64,000 bases of DNA from Chitinophagales bacterium 33-2 (GTDB lineage Bacteria > Bacteroidota > Bacteroidia > Chitinophagales > Chitinophagaceae). The stretch lies in contig MWYV01000043.1 in the NCBI GenBank assembly GCA_002050435.1, forward strand, positions 39,271 through 103,270. Reading direction: 5' to 3'. The translations under genes were made by a program, and so were the position numbers. Positions 26,759 through 36,388 of this stretch are shown one piece after another; within the stretch, counting starts at the first letter, position 1, and each line of letters begins with the position of its first letter. The notes under the pieces are model-generated. The model did no database searches and was not told the DNA's origin. It saw only the letters and a list, made by a program, of their open reading frames with translations.

Positions 26759-27229
26759 CTACCCGACCAGCTCACGTAATTTTACCTTTATTTTTTGAAA
26801 ATCAGGTTGTGCGCCTGCATTTTCAAGCACCTCGGCATATTGAATAATTCCCTCTTTATCAACAATAAATGCGCCCCTTTTCGTAACCCCCTTCATCCCG
26901 AAGCCAAATGTTTCATAAAGGCAATCATAGGCTAAAGACACTTCTTTGTTGAAATCGCTTAATAAGGGAAAGTTGAGGTTTTGTTCGTTTTTATACTGCC
27001 GGAGTGTGTACAAAGAATCTACAGAAATGCCCACAGGTTGGGCATCCAATTTTTCATAAATTTTCATTTCATTTCGCACACTGCACAATTCTTCTGTGCA
27101 AACCGAAGTAAATGCCAGGGGAAAGAAGAGGATCAGGACAGCCCTGCCCTTCAAATCAGTAAGAGCGATTTGATTTTTCTCTGTATCAAATAATTCGAAT
27201 TCCGGCGCTTGATCACCTGGTTTCAGCAT
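26759..27229 (-). CDS. peroxiredoxin (AhpC/TSA family, BCP-like)
   Basis: A 156-residue thiol peroxidase. The peroxidatic Cys44 is in PLAFTSVCTEELC, with the second Cys49 five residues on, the spacing seen in atypical 2-Cys BCP/PrxQ enzymes. Later blocks (VGISVDSLYTLRQY, FPLLSDFNKEV, GAFIVDKEGIIQYAEVL) complete the thioredoxin-like fold. It reduces hydrogen peroxide and organic peroxides in the cytosol. It lies 43 bp downstream of oxyR on the same strand, so the two are likely co-transcribed and peroxide-controlled. Confidence 0.93.
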   Translation of the reverse strand: MLKPGDQAPEFELFDTEKNQIALTDLKGRAVLILFFPLAFTSVCTEELCSVRNEMKIYEKLDAQPVGISVDSLYTLRQYKNEQNLNFPLLSDFNKEVSLAYDCLYETFGFGMKGVTKRGAFIVDKEGIIQYAEVLENAGAQPDFQKIKVKLRELVG

Positions 27230-27272
27230 TTTTTATTTTAAAACAATTTAACCACGTTCTTGTTCATATCAC

Positions 27273-28211
27273 TCAAATTTTCACCACCAGGTTATCTTTT
27301 CTATGTTGGGAGAGGTATGGCTTCACTGCCGCAATGATTTCCTTTCTTAAAGCCTCCAGCATTTTTTCTTTTGCAAAATGCCTGTAAGTTACCAGGCTGA
27401 TCTCCCTTACCGGAACCGGAGGTTTAAAATGGCGCAGTTTCTCTTTGGTCTTTTTATTAAAACCCAGAGTTGCCAGTTCTGGAATGATGGTGATGCCCTG
27501 GGTGATTTCGGTGATCTTGAGCAGGCTTTCTATGCTCCCGGTTTCATAATCAAGGTTGTGGGCTTTTGCCTGCTTTTTTTGGAGTTCGCAGAGGTTTAAC
27601 GCCTGTGACCGCAGGCAATGGCCTTCTTCCAGCAACCATAATTTATTAATGTCGAGATCTTCCGGCAGCAGGTACTTTTTCTTTAACTGCCTGTCAGGTG
27701 CTGCCACAAACACTTTGAATTCTTCATAGAAAACGGGTATTTCCTTCAAATTCCCTTCTCCAAGCGGTGTGGCCATGATGGCAACATCTATTTTATCGGT
27801 AGCCAGCAGTTGCACCAGTTGTTCTGTGGTTTGTTCCCGGATCTTTAACCTTGTTGCCTGGTATTTTTCAAGAAAGGCGGGCAGGAGCAGGGGTAAAAGA
27901 TAAGGAGCAATAGTTGGAATGATGCCGATCTTCAATTCTCCTTCAATACCTGTTTTTACTTCTTTTGAAAGGGCAAGCATCAACTGGCGCTCCCGTATCA
28001 TATTCCTTGCCTGCCCGATCACTTTTTTACCGGCTTCCGTAGGAATCACCGGCTGTTTACTCCTGTCGAAGATCACCAGTTCCAGTTCCTGTTCCAGTTT
28101 TTTGATCATCATGCTTAACGTGGCCTGGGTGACAAAACAGGCTTCAGCCGCTTTTACAAAATGCCGGTGGTTGTCCAGTGCAATGATATATTCCAGTTGT
28201 TGCAGGTTCAT
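27273..28211 (-). CDS. oxyR: hydrogen-peroxide sensing LysR regulator OxyR
   Basis: A 312-residue LysR-type regulator. The N-terminal winged helix (1-60) has LEYIIALDNHRHFVKAAE and TQATLSMMIKKLE. The sensor domain keeps the two redox cysteines of OxyR at exactly Cys199 and Cys208 (GHCLRSQALNLC), the same numbers and nine-residue spacing as in E. coli. It is divergent from the catalase gene and 43 bp upstream of the peroxiredoxin gene. It most likely activates both when oxidised. Candidate operator half-sites lie at 28210-28234. Confidence 0.95.
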   Translation of the reverse strand: MNLQQLEYIIALDNHRHFVKAAEACFVTQATLSMMIKKLEQELELVIFDRSKQPVIPTEAGKKVIGQARNMIRERQLMLALSKEVKTGIEGELKIGIIPTIAPYLLPLLLPAFLEKYQATRLKIREQTTEQLVQLLATDKIDVAIMATPLGEGNLKEIPVFYEEFKVFVAAPDRQLKKKYLLPEDLDINKLWLLEEGHCLRSQALNLCELQKKQAKAHNLDYETGSIESLLKITEITQGITIIPELATLGFNKKTKEKLRHFKPPVPVREISLVTYRHFAKEKMLEALRKEIIAAVKPYLSQHRKDNLVVKI

Positions 28212-28234
28212 AGATCAAAACTATAGAACTATAG
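28210..28234. promoter_or_regulatory. candidate OxyR operator between oxyR and catalase
   Basis: ATAG at 28210-28213, seven bases, CTAT at 28221-28224, six bases, ATAG at 28231-28234. The E. coli OxyR consensus is four such tetrads at seven-base spacing; here three are present and one gap is short by one. The site overlaps the oxyR start codon, which would fit self-control. Confidence 0.4.
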
Positions 28235-28318
28235 AAAGAAATTGTTTTTGTTGATGTAAAACCTTGGTAAATTGAAAAATTCCCGATGAGGACTTTTTTT
28301 AATTTTTAAAAGAAATGT

Positions 28319-29932
28319 ATGAATGACGATCAAAAAAAACAAGGCAGTGATAACGGGAAAGAAAATGGGGCAGCAGCTTCTGAAAATATCCTGACTACCC
28401 GGCAGGGACATCCAGTTACAGACAATCAAAACTTACGTACCGTAGGCAACCGTGGACCAGCAACACTGGAGAACTACCAGTTTCTTGAAAAAATTTCGCA
28501 CTTCGACAGGGAGCGTATTCCCGAAAGAGTTGTGCATGCAAGAGGAGCAGGCGCTCATGGATATTTTGAGGCCTATGGCACCGTGGGAAATGAACCGGTT
28601 TCAAAATATACACGCGCAAAACTTTTCCAGGAAAAAGGAAAACGAACACCCGTGTTTGTCAGATTTTCCTCCGTGATCCATGGTGGTCATTCTCCGGAAA
28701 CGCTTCGTGATCCACGGGGATTTGCTACAAAGTTTTATACTGAAGACGGGAATTGGGATCTTGTAGGCAACAACCTCAAAGTTTTCTTCATCCGTGATGC
28801 TGTAAAATTTCCCGACCTGGTGCATTCATTCAAACCCGACCCGGTAACCAACCGTCAGGAAGGTCAAAGAATATTTGATTTTATTTCCAATACGCCCGAG
28901 GCCATGCACATGATCACATTTTTGTTCTCTCCCTGGGGCATACCTGCGAATTACAGGCAGATGCAGGGTTCGGGTGTCAACACTTATAAATGGATCAATA
29001 AAGAGGGAACTGGGGTGCTGGTAAAATACCACTGGGAGCCAAAGCAGGACATAAAAAACCTGACGCAAGCACAGGCGGAAGAAGTGCAGGGAAAGAATTT
29101 CAATCACGCTACACAGGACCTGTATGAAGCAATTGAACGCGGCGAATTCCCTGAATGGGAACTCTGTTTGCAAATCATGAGTGATGATGAACACCCTGAA
29201 CTGGATTTTGATCCGCTGGATGATACCAAGCTATGGCCTCCGGACCAGTTTCCATTTTTACCTGTTGGTAAAATGGTGTTGGACAGGAACCCTGTTAACT
29301 ATTTCGCAGAAGTGGAACAGGTAGCATTTGGCACCGGTGTGCTGGTGGACGGACTTGATTTTTCCGACGATAAAATGCTGCAGGGCAGAACATTTTCCTA
29401 TTCAGATACACAACGTCATCGTGTAGGCACCAACTATCTGCAGTTGCCCATCAATGCACCAAAAACCCATGTGGCCACCAACCAGAGAGATGGACAAATG
29501 GCCTACCACCAGGATATGGTTCCGGGAACCAACCCCCATGTGAATTATGAACCTTCCTCATTGGGGGGATTAAAAGAAGCAACAAAGTCAGGTAAGGATC
29601 ATGAGCCGGAATACCATGCAAAACTGGTAAGGCAGAAGATCGACAGAACCAATGATTTTAAACAGGCAGGCGAAAGATTCAGAATGTTTGAAGACTGGGA
29701 AAGAGATGACCTTATTTTAAACCTGGTCAATACGCTCGCCCCTGCTGAAAAACACATCCGGGAAAAAATGGTGGAACAGTTTTCTAAATGTGATGAGGAT
29801 TATGGAAGAAGAGTTAAGGAAGGTCTTGAAAAAGCTTCAGCAGCTATTGAACCCGGACCCATTGGATCCACTCAATCCGGTGAAGGAGTGCGACAGGCAG
29901 AAGAGGAAGGAACGAAGGCTAAGCCATATTGA
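28319..29932 (+). CDS. katA: monofunctional heme catalase
   Basis: A 537-residue small-subunit (clade 3 type) catalase that splits hydrogen peroxide. Catalytic His73 is in [14 protein letters not shown], the pocket Asn in [13 protein letters not shown] (about 151), and the heme-ligand Tyr361 in [12 protein letters not shown]. The ATG start gives a hydrophilic leader without signal peptide, so it is cytosolic or surface-independent. The C-terminal end (about 480-537) is charged and low in complexity. Divergent from oxyR, consistent with peroxide-induced expression. Subunit and NADPH binding not judged. Confidence 0.96.
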   Translation: MNDDQKKQGSDNGKENGAAASENILTTRQGHPVTDNQNLRTVGNRGPATLENYQFLEKISHFDRERIPERVVHARGAGAHGYFEAYGTVGNEPVSKYTRAKLFQEKGKRTPVFVRFSSVIHGGHSPETLRDPRGFATKFYTEDGNWDLVGNNLKVFFIRDAVKFPDLVHSFKPDPVTNRQEGQRIFDFISNTPEAMHMITFLFSPWGIPANYRQMQGSGVNTYKWINKEGTGVLVKYHWEPKQDIKNLTQAQAEEVQGKNFNHATQDLYEAIERGEFPEWELCLQIMSDDEHPELDFDPLDDTKLWPPDQFPFLPVGKMVLDRNPVNYFAEVEQVAFGTGVLVDGLDFSDDKMLQGRTFSYSDTQRHRVGTNYLQLPINAPKTHVATNQRDGQMAYHQDMVPGTNPHVNYEPSSLGGLKEATKSGKDHEPEYHAKLVRQKIDRTNDFKQAGERFRMFEDWERDDLILNLVNTLAPAEKHIREKMVEQFSKCDEDYGRRVKEGLEKASAAIEPGPIGSTQSGEGVRQAEEEGTKAKPY

Positions 29933-29954
29933 ATTGTCATGGTCAATAGTTAAT

Positions 29955-29990
29955 AGTGAATGGTCAATGGTGAAATATTGACCATTCACT
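29955..29990. repeat. perfect 14-bp inverted repeat
   Basis: AGTGAATGGTCAAT at 29955-29968 is the exact reverse complement of ATTGACCATTCACT at 29977-29990, with an eight-base loop. No T-run follows, so it is not a standard terminator, though it may stabilise the catalase transcript. Confidence 0.7.
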
Positions 29991-30118
29991 GCTTTCCGGT
30001 AAAAAATCAAACTCAGTTTTAATTAAGCTATTTTGCCTTAGGCCTGCGGGCCTCGTACCTGCCCGACAACCTTTTTGAGCGTTGCGGGAAGCCTTGCGAA
30101 CAGGCAACCAAAAGGCCT

Positions 30119-30180
30119 CCCGCAGATTACGCAGATTTTCGCTGATTGGTTTTCTGCGTTTCATCAGCGCGATCTGCGGG
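30119..30180. repeat. CGCAGATT-type fold-back repeat
   Basis: CCCGCAGAT at 30119-30127 pairs with ATCTGCGGG at 30172-30180, with further pairing inside (CGCTGAT with ATCAGCG). Sequence of this kind (CGCAGATTACGCAGATT) is, from memory, a common intergenic element in Bacteroidota. Confidence 0.6.
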
Positions 30181-30256
30181 TAACAAGAGTCAGGCACTGG
30201 CGTCAATTATATCCAGGTTTCCTCCCAAAATGAAATTCCAGGCACATCATCTTATC

Positions 30257-30325
30257 ACATTTGGGTGGTTGTGTGCGCATGATTGCTCCTGATTTTTTCT
30301 AAGAAATCTTTAAACCTAAGGTGGA
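30257..30325. repeat. 69-bp dispersed repeat, copy 2
   Basis: Matches 20992-21060 with five mismatches by eye, same orientation, in gene-free DNA. Confidence 0.8.
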
Positions 30326-30512
30326 AGCCGCATTTATCATAGCGCTGCTGTCCGGCAAAGAAACTCCATTAGACTATTGCAATTGTAAAATCTAAGGCCC
30401 GGTAGAAGTAATCATCAACAACGCCAGAACCATTGAGCGTTTTATCGAAATCAAATAATTTTCCACGGACAACAGTGATTGACTATTCACTATTGCCCAT
30501 TCACTTAATACA

Positions 30513-31520
30513 TTAAAACCTTGGGCACAGCACCGCATTGATCGAAGAATTATCTTTCCGGGTGAAGGCCTGGAATGATATTCCCAATTCAAATCCACCG
30601 CGGCCATAGCTGCTGGTTTTCAATTTAGAAATATTGGCATCATAGCTCAAAGAAAAAGAGAAAGGGGCATAATCAACTTTTACCACTGGTATCAAAGCAT
30701 CATTCCAACGCATATACAAACCGCCATGGATCGTATATAATGGCTTGTCCAACTCAGGTCCGATCTTCACGCCATACAATGCGCCGCCTACAATTTCTTT
30801 AAAATCGCCCTGCCTGGAATAATCAGATTGAATGGTGATATAACTGGATGGGGTAACCGAAAATTTAATGCCGCCCGATGCTACCCATTTAGGATCCAGT
30901 TCTGCTGAAGCATCCCTGTAAAATGAGTTTTTTGGTCTGTTGAAATGATGATAGGCAATACCAAGGTAAAAATTATTGTCAATGTTGTCATTCAGTTGTG
31001 AATTATAACTCATCCCGGCTGCAGCATCCATGTACGTGTACTGTGGCTGAACAAAAGTTTCACCATCACCCTGGCCATCATACATGCTGTTGGTGGTCAT
31101 CTTTGTGCGGTCAAAATGCCTTCTTACCGGTCCGCCCATAAAACCAAGTGAGAGGTACCGGTTCCTGTCAACACTCAATGATTTGTGATAATTTAATGCA
31201 GCCAGTACATGTGTCGAGATCCAGGAAACCGTACCGGCCCTGTCGTGAAGGATCTGGATACCCGGGGTAATAAAATCAGAACCTTTTCCAACAGGCATTT
31301 TATATTCTGCATTAAGAGAAGAAGTTTTATAGGCAGTGGTCACACTGTTCCACTGGTCGCGGTAAACAGCCTGCACCCTTATATCCCCTGTAAATATGCC
31401 TGCAAGCGATGGATTGCGCAAAAGCGGTGCTTCAAAAAACTGGGAAAAATGAATATCCTGCGCGAACAGCTGAAAGCCGGCAGGGATCATGAATAAGAGG
31501 GTGAATAAATATTTTTTCAT
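30513..31520 (-). CDS. PorP/SprF-family type IX secretion outer-membrane protein (paralogue)
   Basis: A 335-residue barrel protein with a signal peptide ending at about LFAQ and the family signature DIHFSQFFEAPLLRNPSLAG. It ends with FSLSYDANISKLKTSSYGRG, matching the C-terminal block of the copy at 12073-13104. The two are clear paralogues but far from identical. It starts two bases after the stop of the giant PKD cargo gene upstream, so it is the second gene of that operon and probably its dedicated export or anchoring partner. Confidence 0.92.
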   Translation of the reverse strand: MKKYLFTLLFMIPAGFQLFAQDIHFSQFFEAPLLRNPSLAGIFTGDIRVQAVYRDQWNSVTTAYKTSSLNAEYKMPVGKGSDFITPGIQILHDRAGTVSWISTHVLAALNYHKSLSVDRNRYLSLGFMGGPVRRHFDRTKMTTNSMYDGQGDGETFVQPQYTYMDAAAGMSYNSQLNDNIDNNFYLGIAYHHFNRPKNSFYRDASAELDPKWVASGGIKFSVTPSSYITIQSDYSRQGDFKEIVGGALYGVKIGPELDKPLYTIHGGLYMRWNDALIPVVKVDYAPFSFSLSYDANISKLKTSSYGRGGFELGISFQAFTRKDNSSINAVLCPRF

Positions 31521-31521
31521 G

Positions 31522-34500
31522 TTATTGAATTAAAGCTACGTTTCCTTCAAACCGGATGATCTCACTGTTCTCGCAAAAAACTTCCACCTGGTACACATAC
31601 ACATCAGACACTGGTTTATTTCCTTTATACCTTCCATTCCATCCATGCGCGGCATTATTAACCGGGAAGTTGGTTTGCTCAAAAACCACTTCACCCCAGC
31701 GATTAAAAATTCTCAGTGTCTTTACTCTTTCCAGTCCTTTGCCTCTAACGTAAAAAATATCATTGCTTCCATCTCCGTTAGGCGAAAAAGTATTGGGTAT
31801 AAAAACATTTGCATTAATACAAAAAACAATTACTTCAGTTTGCCCCACGTTGCGGCAGCCATTGCTGTCAACAAAAGCCACATTGTATTTTGTATTGAAT
31901 TTCGGATCTGCGTAGGGTTGTGCGCAATCAGTGCAACTCAAATTGGTAACCGGTGCCCAGGTATAACTCACCACATTGGAAGTATAGGTGGCGGGTATAA
32001 GCACAGGTGTGCCTGCCTGTTTATTGATGATGGAAGGCATGGTCACTATCGGCAATGGATTTACAAGAATATTCCTGGTGGTGGTGTCCTTGCATCCGCT
32101 GCTATTGGTGGCCACTGTTGTTACAATGAAATTTCCGGGTACAGAATAAAACTGCCTGTTCGGATTTTGTAAGATGGAAGTATTTCCATTTGGAAACTGC
32201 CAGCTCCACGACACCAGCGAAGTATCTGGTCGTTCAAATACGCCGAGATGGGTCAACAGGTCATTGACACAGATCACCGTGTCGCCTCCAATGGAAACGA
32301 GCGGACTTTCAACCACTTTCACCACATGCGTAAGCGTGAATGTGTCTACACAAAGGTCCTGGGTTTGTACAGATAAAGAAACCGTATACAATCCCGGAAA
32401 TGCATAAAAATGGGATGGCTGCTGCAAATTAGAAGTATTGCCATCGCCGAAATCCCAGGTATAGGAAGTGATGGTGTTATTAAATGTAGTGGAGTCAAGA
32501 AAATTGACCATACCACTGTCACAGAAAAATCCATTGTCCACGCCAAACTTTGCTTCTGCTCCAATGATCCTGATGGTATCCTCACCGGTTACAGGGATAA
32601 TGCAACCTGAGGGATCTGTCAGGATCACCTTAGGGATATAGTTTCCAAAAGTGTTGTACTCGTGTGTCAGGTTCAATGAATCAGATGTTTCGATCACTCC
32701 ATCACCAAGATCCCAGGTCAGGCGCACGGGTCCAGGTGAAAATGCTTCCAGGTAAACTGTGAGCGGTGAGCAGCCACTGAGGGGTGCGTACTCAATGCGC
32801 GTACCAATTGTATCATATAAAGTAATCGTTCTGAATGCTGAATCCATACATCCTCCAGGGCTGGTAACGGTGATACCAACCGTATAAGTTCCGGGAATCA
32901 CATAATAGCTGGTAGGACTGGCCATTGAACTCATCCCGTTTCCCAGGTTCCAGAGTGCGGAGGAATAATATTGAGAAGTATTCGTAAAATCTACCTGGAA
33001 AGGAATACAGGAGCTGATGGAATCACTGATGGTAAAACCGGCAATCGGTCTGCTTACTTTAATGTATTCGTTTCGAATGATGGAATCACTGCAACCAAAA
33101 AAATCGGTGATCGATAATTTGACAGTGTACAATCCGGTATTGGCATAGGCATGCACCGGATGTTGCTGGGTAGAAATATTTCCATCCCCAAAATCCCACG
33201 AACTGGTGTAATTATAAGCCGTAGATAGATTTTGGAAATAGACATTGCTGCCAGGGCAGGCAAGTGTATCAACCGAATTAAAGTTGGCCTTCGGATCGGT
33301 AGTATTAATGATATTAAAAGCAATCACACTGTCTCTGCAGCCAATGGCATCTGTTACGATTAGTTTTACAGAAAAATTGCCGGGTGTATTATAAACATGC
33401 TGGAATGGAGGTGCGCTAAAATTCTGAATGGTGCCATCACCAAAATCCCATCTCCAGTTTACAATATTATTGGTACCGTCGGCTGTGGAAAGATCAGTGA
33501 AAGTGGTTGTCAGTCCTTTACAGCCACTCGTATTTTGAGCTGTAAAACTGGCTGTAGGTCCATTGATCCTGATATAATTTGTTTTGGTACGCACATCTGT
33601 ACACCCGTATATATCTGTTGTAGTCAGCGTAACGGTATAGGTTCCTGAAAGCGGATAATTAGCTGTGATGGAAGGATTGGCAGTAGTAACCGTAACACCA
33701 TTTCCAAAATTCCATGCATAGCTCACAATATTGGCAAAGTTGGTATTGGTCACACTGAAGTTGATGATCCCCGTTCGACAGGCTACGGTTTGGTTGGCTA
33801 CAAAATCCGGATCTTCATCAAATACTTTTATTGGTTTGGTAATGGAATGCGAGCAGGTATCGTTTGTAACAGTAAGCGTGACATTGTAGGTTCCATAACC
33901 ATTATACACATGCGAAGGATTCTGTAAAGTGGAGGTGTTGCCATCACCAAAATTCCAGAGCCAGGAAGTTGCGCTTATGGAAGTATCCTTAAAATAAAAC
34001 AGGAACCTGTTATTACAGTCAGGAATAAAATTGAACCGGGCAATAGGTGGTTTGATCTTTATAAAATTGAGCTTTTTTAAAGAATCCATACAACCATTGT
34101 TCATGGCAATCAGCGTTACATTAAACCACCCGGTATCTGTATACTGGTGAATAGGATTCTGGCTTGTTGACGTAACACCATCTCCAAAATGCCAGGTCCA
34201 GCCATCTGCTTCATTGGTTTGATCCATGAACTGAACATTTTGAAAAGCACATACCGGATTGGGCATCGCAACAAAATCAATCACCGGCCTCCGGCCTACT
34301 TTTACCGCAGATGGTATCGTCAGTGTTTCGGTACAACCCGTACTGGTAGTAATGGTAAGGGTAACATTATAAGTGCCCTGCAAGGGATACACATGCGAGG
34401 GATTCTGAAGCGCAGATGTATTTCCATCTCCAAAATCCCAGAAGAAAGAAGTGACCTGGTCCAGTGTATTCACCACACCTGTAAACTGCGCCGTGTATGG

Positions 34501-35853
34501 AACACACCCCTGTTGTGGTAAACCAGGCATAGTGATTACGGGCTTCATGATGTTTACATAATTATTTCGGACAAGTGTATCGGTGCAACCGGAACTGTTA
34601 GTGGTGATCAACTGCACGGTAAAGGACCCATAACTGGTATAAATATGCGAAGGATTTGCCTGGGTGGACGTGTTTCCATCACCAAAATTCCAAAGCCAGC
34701 TCACCGCAGCCTGCGACTGGTTTTGAAATTGAACCGTTAACGGCGGTGCACATTTTATGATATCTGCAGCCTGGAAGTTGGATACTGGTCTTGGTAAAAC
34801 TTTTATGTTTTTGGTAGCGGTATCCTGACAATAGCTATAGGTATTAATAAGCTGGATGGTATAATTGCCTGGAGTTGTCCAGAATTTCTGCGGGTTCGTG
34901 TTATTGGAAACTGTGCCATCTCCAAAGTCCCAGGCGCTGGAAACCGGTGGAGGCGTAGTGGCATTCTGAACCGTGGCTACCTGGTTAAAACAAATACTGT
35001 CTGGTGCATTGATGGCCGAATTAATGTTTAGAAAAGTCAGGTGGTTTACCTTTCTCATGGTATCAGTACACCCAAGAGAACTTATGGTAGCCAGCGTTAC
35101 GGTATAGCTGCCAGGTGTGAGGTAGGTATGCTGCGGATTTGGATCCGTTGAAGTATTGCCATCCCCAAAATCCCACCAGTACGTAAAAGTGGATAATCCT
35201 GTACCTGTAGAAAGATTATTAAAAGAAATATTAAAAGGAGGCTGGCAAACAGTAGGTTGCGTGTTGCTGAAATTAGATTGAACACCATCTATGATCTGTA
35301 TATAATTTGGTTTTGAAAACACTCTCCAGCAACCTTTATCATTGGTTACTTTAAGCGTTACAGAATAGTTTCCTGTATTGGTATAGATGTGCAGGGGATT
35401 TTGCTGGGTTGATTGTGAACCATCTCCGAAATCCCAAAACCATGCAGTATTTGTTGTTCCCGGGCCGGCGGTGGAAGTATCCGTAAACTGCGCAGGGAAC
35501 GGAAAACATCCGCTACTGTCGTTCACTTTAAACTTAACGGAAGGTTTATCAAAAATGGTGATGTAACTGGTTCTTACCAGGGTGTTGCTGCCATTAACAT
35601 TGGTAACGGTAAGCCTTACAGTATAAACACCTGGATTGAAATAAGTGGTAGAAGGATTTTTTAAAGAGGAAGTGGCGCCGTTGCCAAAGTCCCAGGCCCA
35701 ACTGGAGGGACTACCGGTTGAAAGATCCTGAAAATCAACAATTAATGGAGAACACCCTGAAACAATGGCGGCTGTAAAATTCGCCGAAGGTACCTGTGCC
35801 CGTAAAATAAATGCAAGCAGAAAGAATAGAATGGTAAGGGTGGACTTTTTCAA
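31522..35853 (-). CDS. giant secreted protein with 15 PKD domains and gliding-motility C-terminal domain
   Basis: A 1443-residue surface protein. A TTG start at 35853 opens a signal peptide (KKSTLTILFFLLAFILRAQ). The body is a string of about fifteen PKD domains, counted by WxFGDG-like motifs (WDFGNG, WDFGDG, WWDFGDG, WNFGDG and so on); the last few are more diverged (WNLGNG, WDLGDG, WQFPNG). The final 90 or so residues (IPNTFSPNGDGSNDIFYVRG, IFNRWGEVVFEQ, WNGRYKGNKPVSDVYVYQ) are a gliding-motility CTD, a T9SS type B signal. Paired CxxxC-like cysteines in many repeats may cross-link them. Likely an adhesin or filament on the cell surface; partner PorP/SprF gene two bases downstream. Confidence 0.92.
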   Translation of the reverse strand: MKKSTLTILFFLLAFILRAQVPSANFTAAIVSGCSPLIVDFQDLSTGSPSSWAWDFGNGATSSLKNPSTTYFNPGVYTVRLTVTNVNGSNTLVRTSYITIFDKPSVKFKVNDSSGCFPFPAQFTDTSTAGPGTTNTAWFWDFGDGSQSTQQNPLHIYTNTGNYSVTLKVTNDKGCWRVFSKPNYIQIIDGVQSNFSNTQPTVCQPPFNISFNNLSTGTGLSTFTYWWDFGDGNTSTDPNPQHTYLTPGSYTVTLATISSLGCTDTMRKVNHLTFLNINSAINAPDSICFNQVATVQNATTPPPVSSAWDFGDGTVSNNTNPQKFWTTPGNYTIQLINTYSYCQDTATKNIKVLPRPVSNFQAADIIKCAPPLTVQFQNQSQAAVSWLWNFGDGNTSTQANPSHIYTSYGSFTVQLITTNSSGCTDTLVRNNYVNIMKPVITMPGLPQQGCVPYTAQFTGVVNTLDQVTSFFWDFGDGNTSALQNPSHVYPLQGTYNVTLTITTSTGCTETLTIPSAVKVGRRPVIDFVAMPNPVCAFQNVQFMDQTNEADGWTWHFGDGVTSTSQNPIHQYTDTGWFNVTLIAMNNGCMDSLKKLNFIKIKPPIARFNFIPDCNNRFLFYFKDTSISATSWLWNFGDGNTSTLQNPSHVYNGYGTYNVTLTVTNDTCSHSITKPIKVFDEDPDFVANQTVACRTGIINFSVTNTNFANIVSYAWNFGNGVTVTTANPSITANYPLSGTYTVTLTTTDIYGCTDVRTKTNYIRINGPTASFTAQNTSGCKGLTTTFTDLSTADGTNNIVNWRWDFGDGTIQNFSAPPFQHVYNTPGNFSVKLIVTDAIGCRDSVIAFNIINTTDPKANFNSVDTLACPGSNVYFQNLSTAYNYTSSWDFGDGNISTQQHPVHAYANTGLYTVKLSITDFFGCSDSIIRNEYIKVSRPIAGFTISDSISSCIPFQVDFTNTSQYYSSALWNLGNGMSSMASPTSYYVIPGTYTVGITVTSPGGCMDSAFRTITLYDTIGTRIEYAPLSGCSPLTVYLEAFSPGPVRLTWDLGDGVIETSDSLNLTHEYNTFGNYIPKVILTDPSGCIIPVTGEDTIRIIGAEAKFGVDNGFFCDSGMVNFLDSTTFNNTITSYTWDFGDGNTSNLQQPSHFYAFPGLYTVSLSVQTQDLCVDTFTLTHVVKVVESPLVSIGGDTVICVNDLLTHLGVFERPDTSLVSWSWQFPNGNTSILQNPNRQFYSVPGNFIVTTVATNSSGCKDTTTRNILVNPLPIVTMPSIINKQAGTPVLIPATYTSNVVSYTWAPVTNLSCTDCAQPYADPKFNTKYNVAFVDSNGCRNVGQTEVIVFCINANVFIPNTFSPNGDGSNDIFYVRGKGLERVKTLRIFNRWGEVVFEQTNFPVNNAAHGWNGRYKGNKPVSDVYVYQVEVFCENSEIIRFEGNVALIQ

Positions 35854-35951
35854 GGTACTTGTTTCTTTGTTGGGGTATGCTTAGCGATCTAAGCAACGCA
35901 CCTTTTAAGCAAAAATTATTCCTCTTCTATATAAAACAGAAAATATCCTGA

Positions 35952-36359
35952 TTATATTTTTTCAAGCCGCAGAAAACGGGTAGTGCCATTTACGTCCTGT
36001 GTGGCTTCCACGTAGGTCCAGCTGTTTTTGGTGATATTCCATGTGCCATTGAGCATAGGCAGGGGATCCGGTGCGGTATTGAATTGAGCAGCAATAGTTT
36101 TAGAAACCGCGTTGGCACTCCAGGTACCCGTTTTTTCTACTGCGCTGTTTTTTATAGCGTCAACAGTAAAATCCTCTTTGAACTGGAAACTGTAAGAATT
36201 GAAATCCGCGGTCCGGTCAACCGCTCCGTCTTTATAATTGACCATTTTCCACTGCCCTGAGGTCATGGCCTCGATCACGATATCGGTTTGTGCCTTTTCG
36301 ATCTGCTTTTTACAGCTGAAAAGTCCGAGTACTGATAATAATAGAATTAAATGTTTCAT
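35952..36359 (-). CDS. small lipoprotein, unknown function
   Basis: A 135-residue protein with a lipoprotein signal (MKHLILLLSVLGLFSCKK, lipid-bearing Cys16). The mature part (GQWKMVNYKDGAVDRT, SYSFQFKEDFTVDAI, TGTWSANAVSKTIAAQF, LNGTWNITKNSWTYVEA) looks like a lipocalin-like small beta-barrel, a common type of Bacteroidota lipoprotein. No catalytic motif. Lies alone between the PKD cargo gene and the carboxypeptidase, same strand as both. Confidence 0.75.
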   Translation of the reverse strand: MKHLILLLSVLGLFSCKKQIEKAQTDIVIEAMTSGQWKMVNYKDGAVDRTADFNSYSFQFKEDFTVDAIKNSAVEKTGTWSANAVSKTIAAQFNTAPDPLPMLNGTWNITKNSWTYVEATQDVNGTTRFLRLEKI

Positions 36360-36388
36360 AGATATGGTATCAAGGTATACTTAAAAAG

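Larger units (their letters stand above)
29933..30512. other. 580-bp repeat-rich intergenic region
   Basis: No supported gene. It holds a perfect 14-bp inverted repeat at 29955-29990, a fold-back of the CGCAGATT type at 30119-30180, copy 2 of the 69-bp repeat at 30257-30325, and a second TTGACTATTCACTATT block at 30479-30505 that resembles the reverse complement of the first. Confidence 0.5.

Noticed and set aside
29955..29990. Rho-independent terminator for catalase
   Set aside because: Perfect stem but no T-run after either arm.
29964..30206. 80-codon minus-strand frame
   Set aside because: Runs through inverted repeats and the CGCAGATT fold-back.
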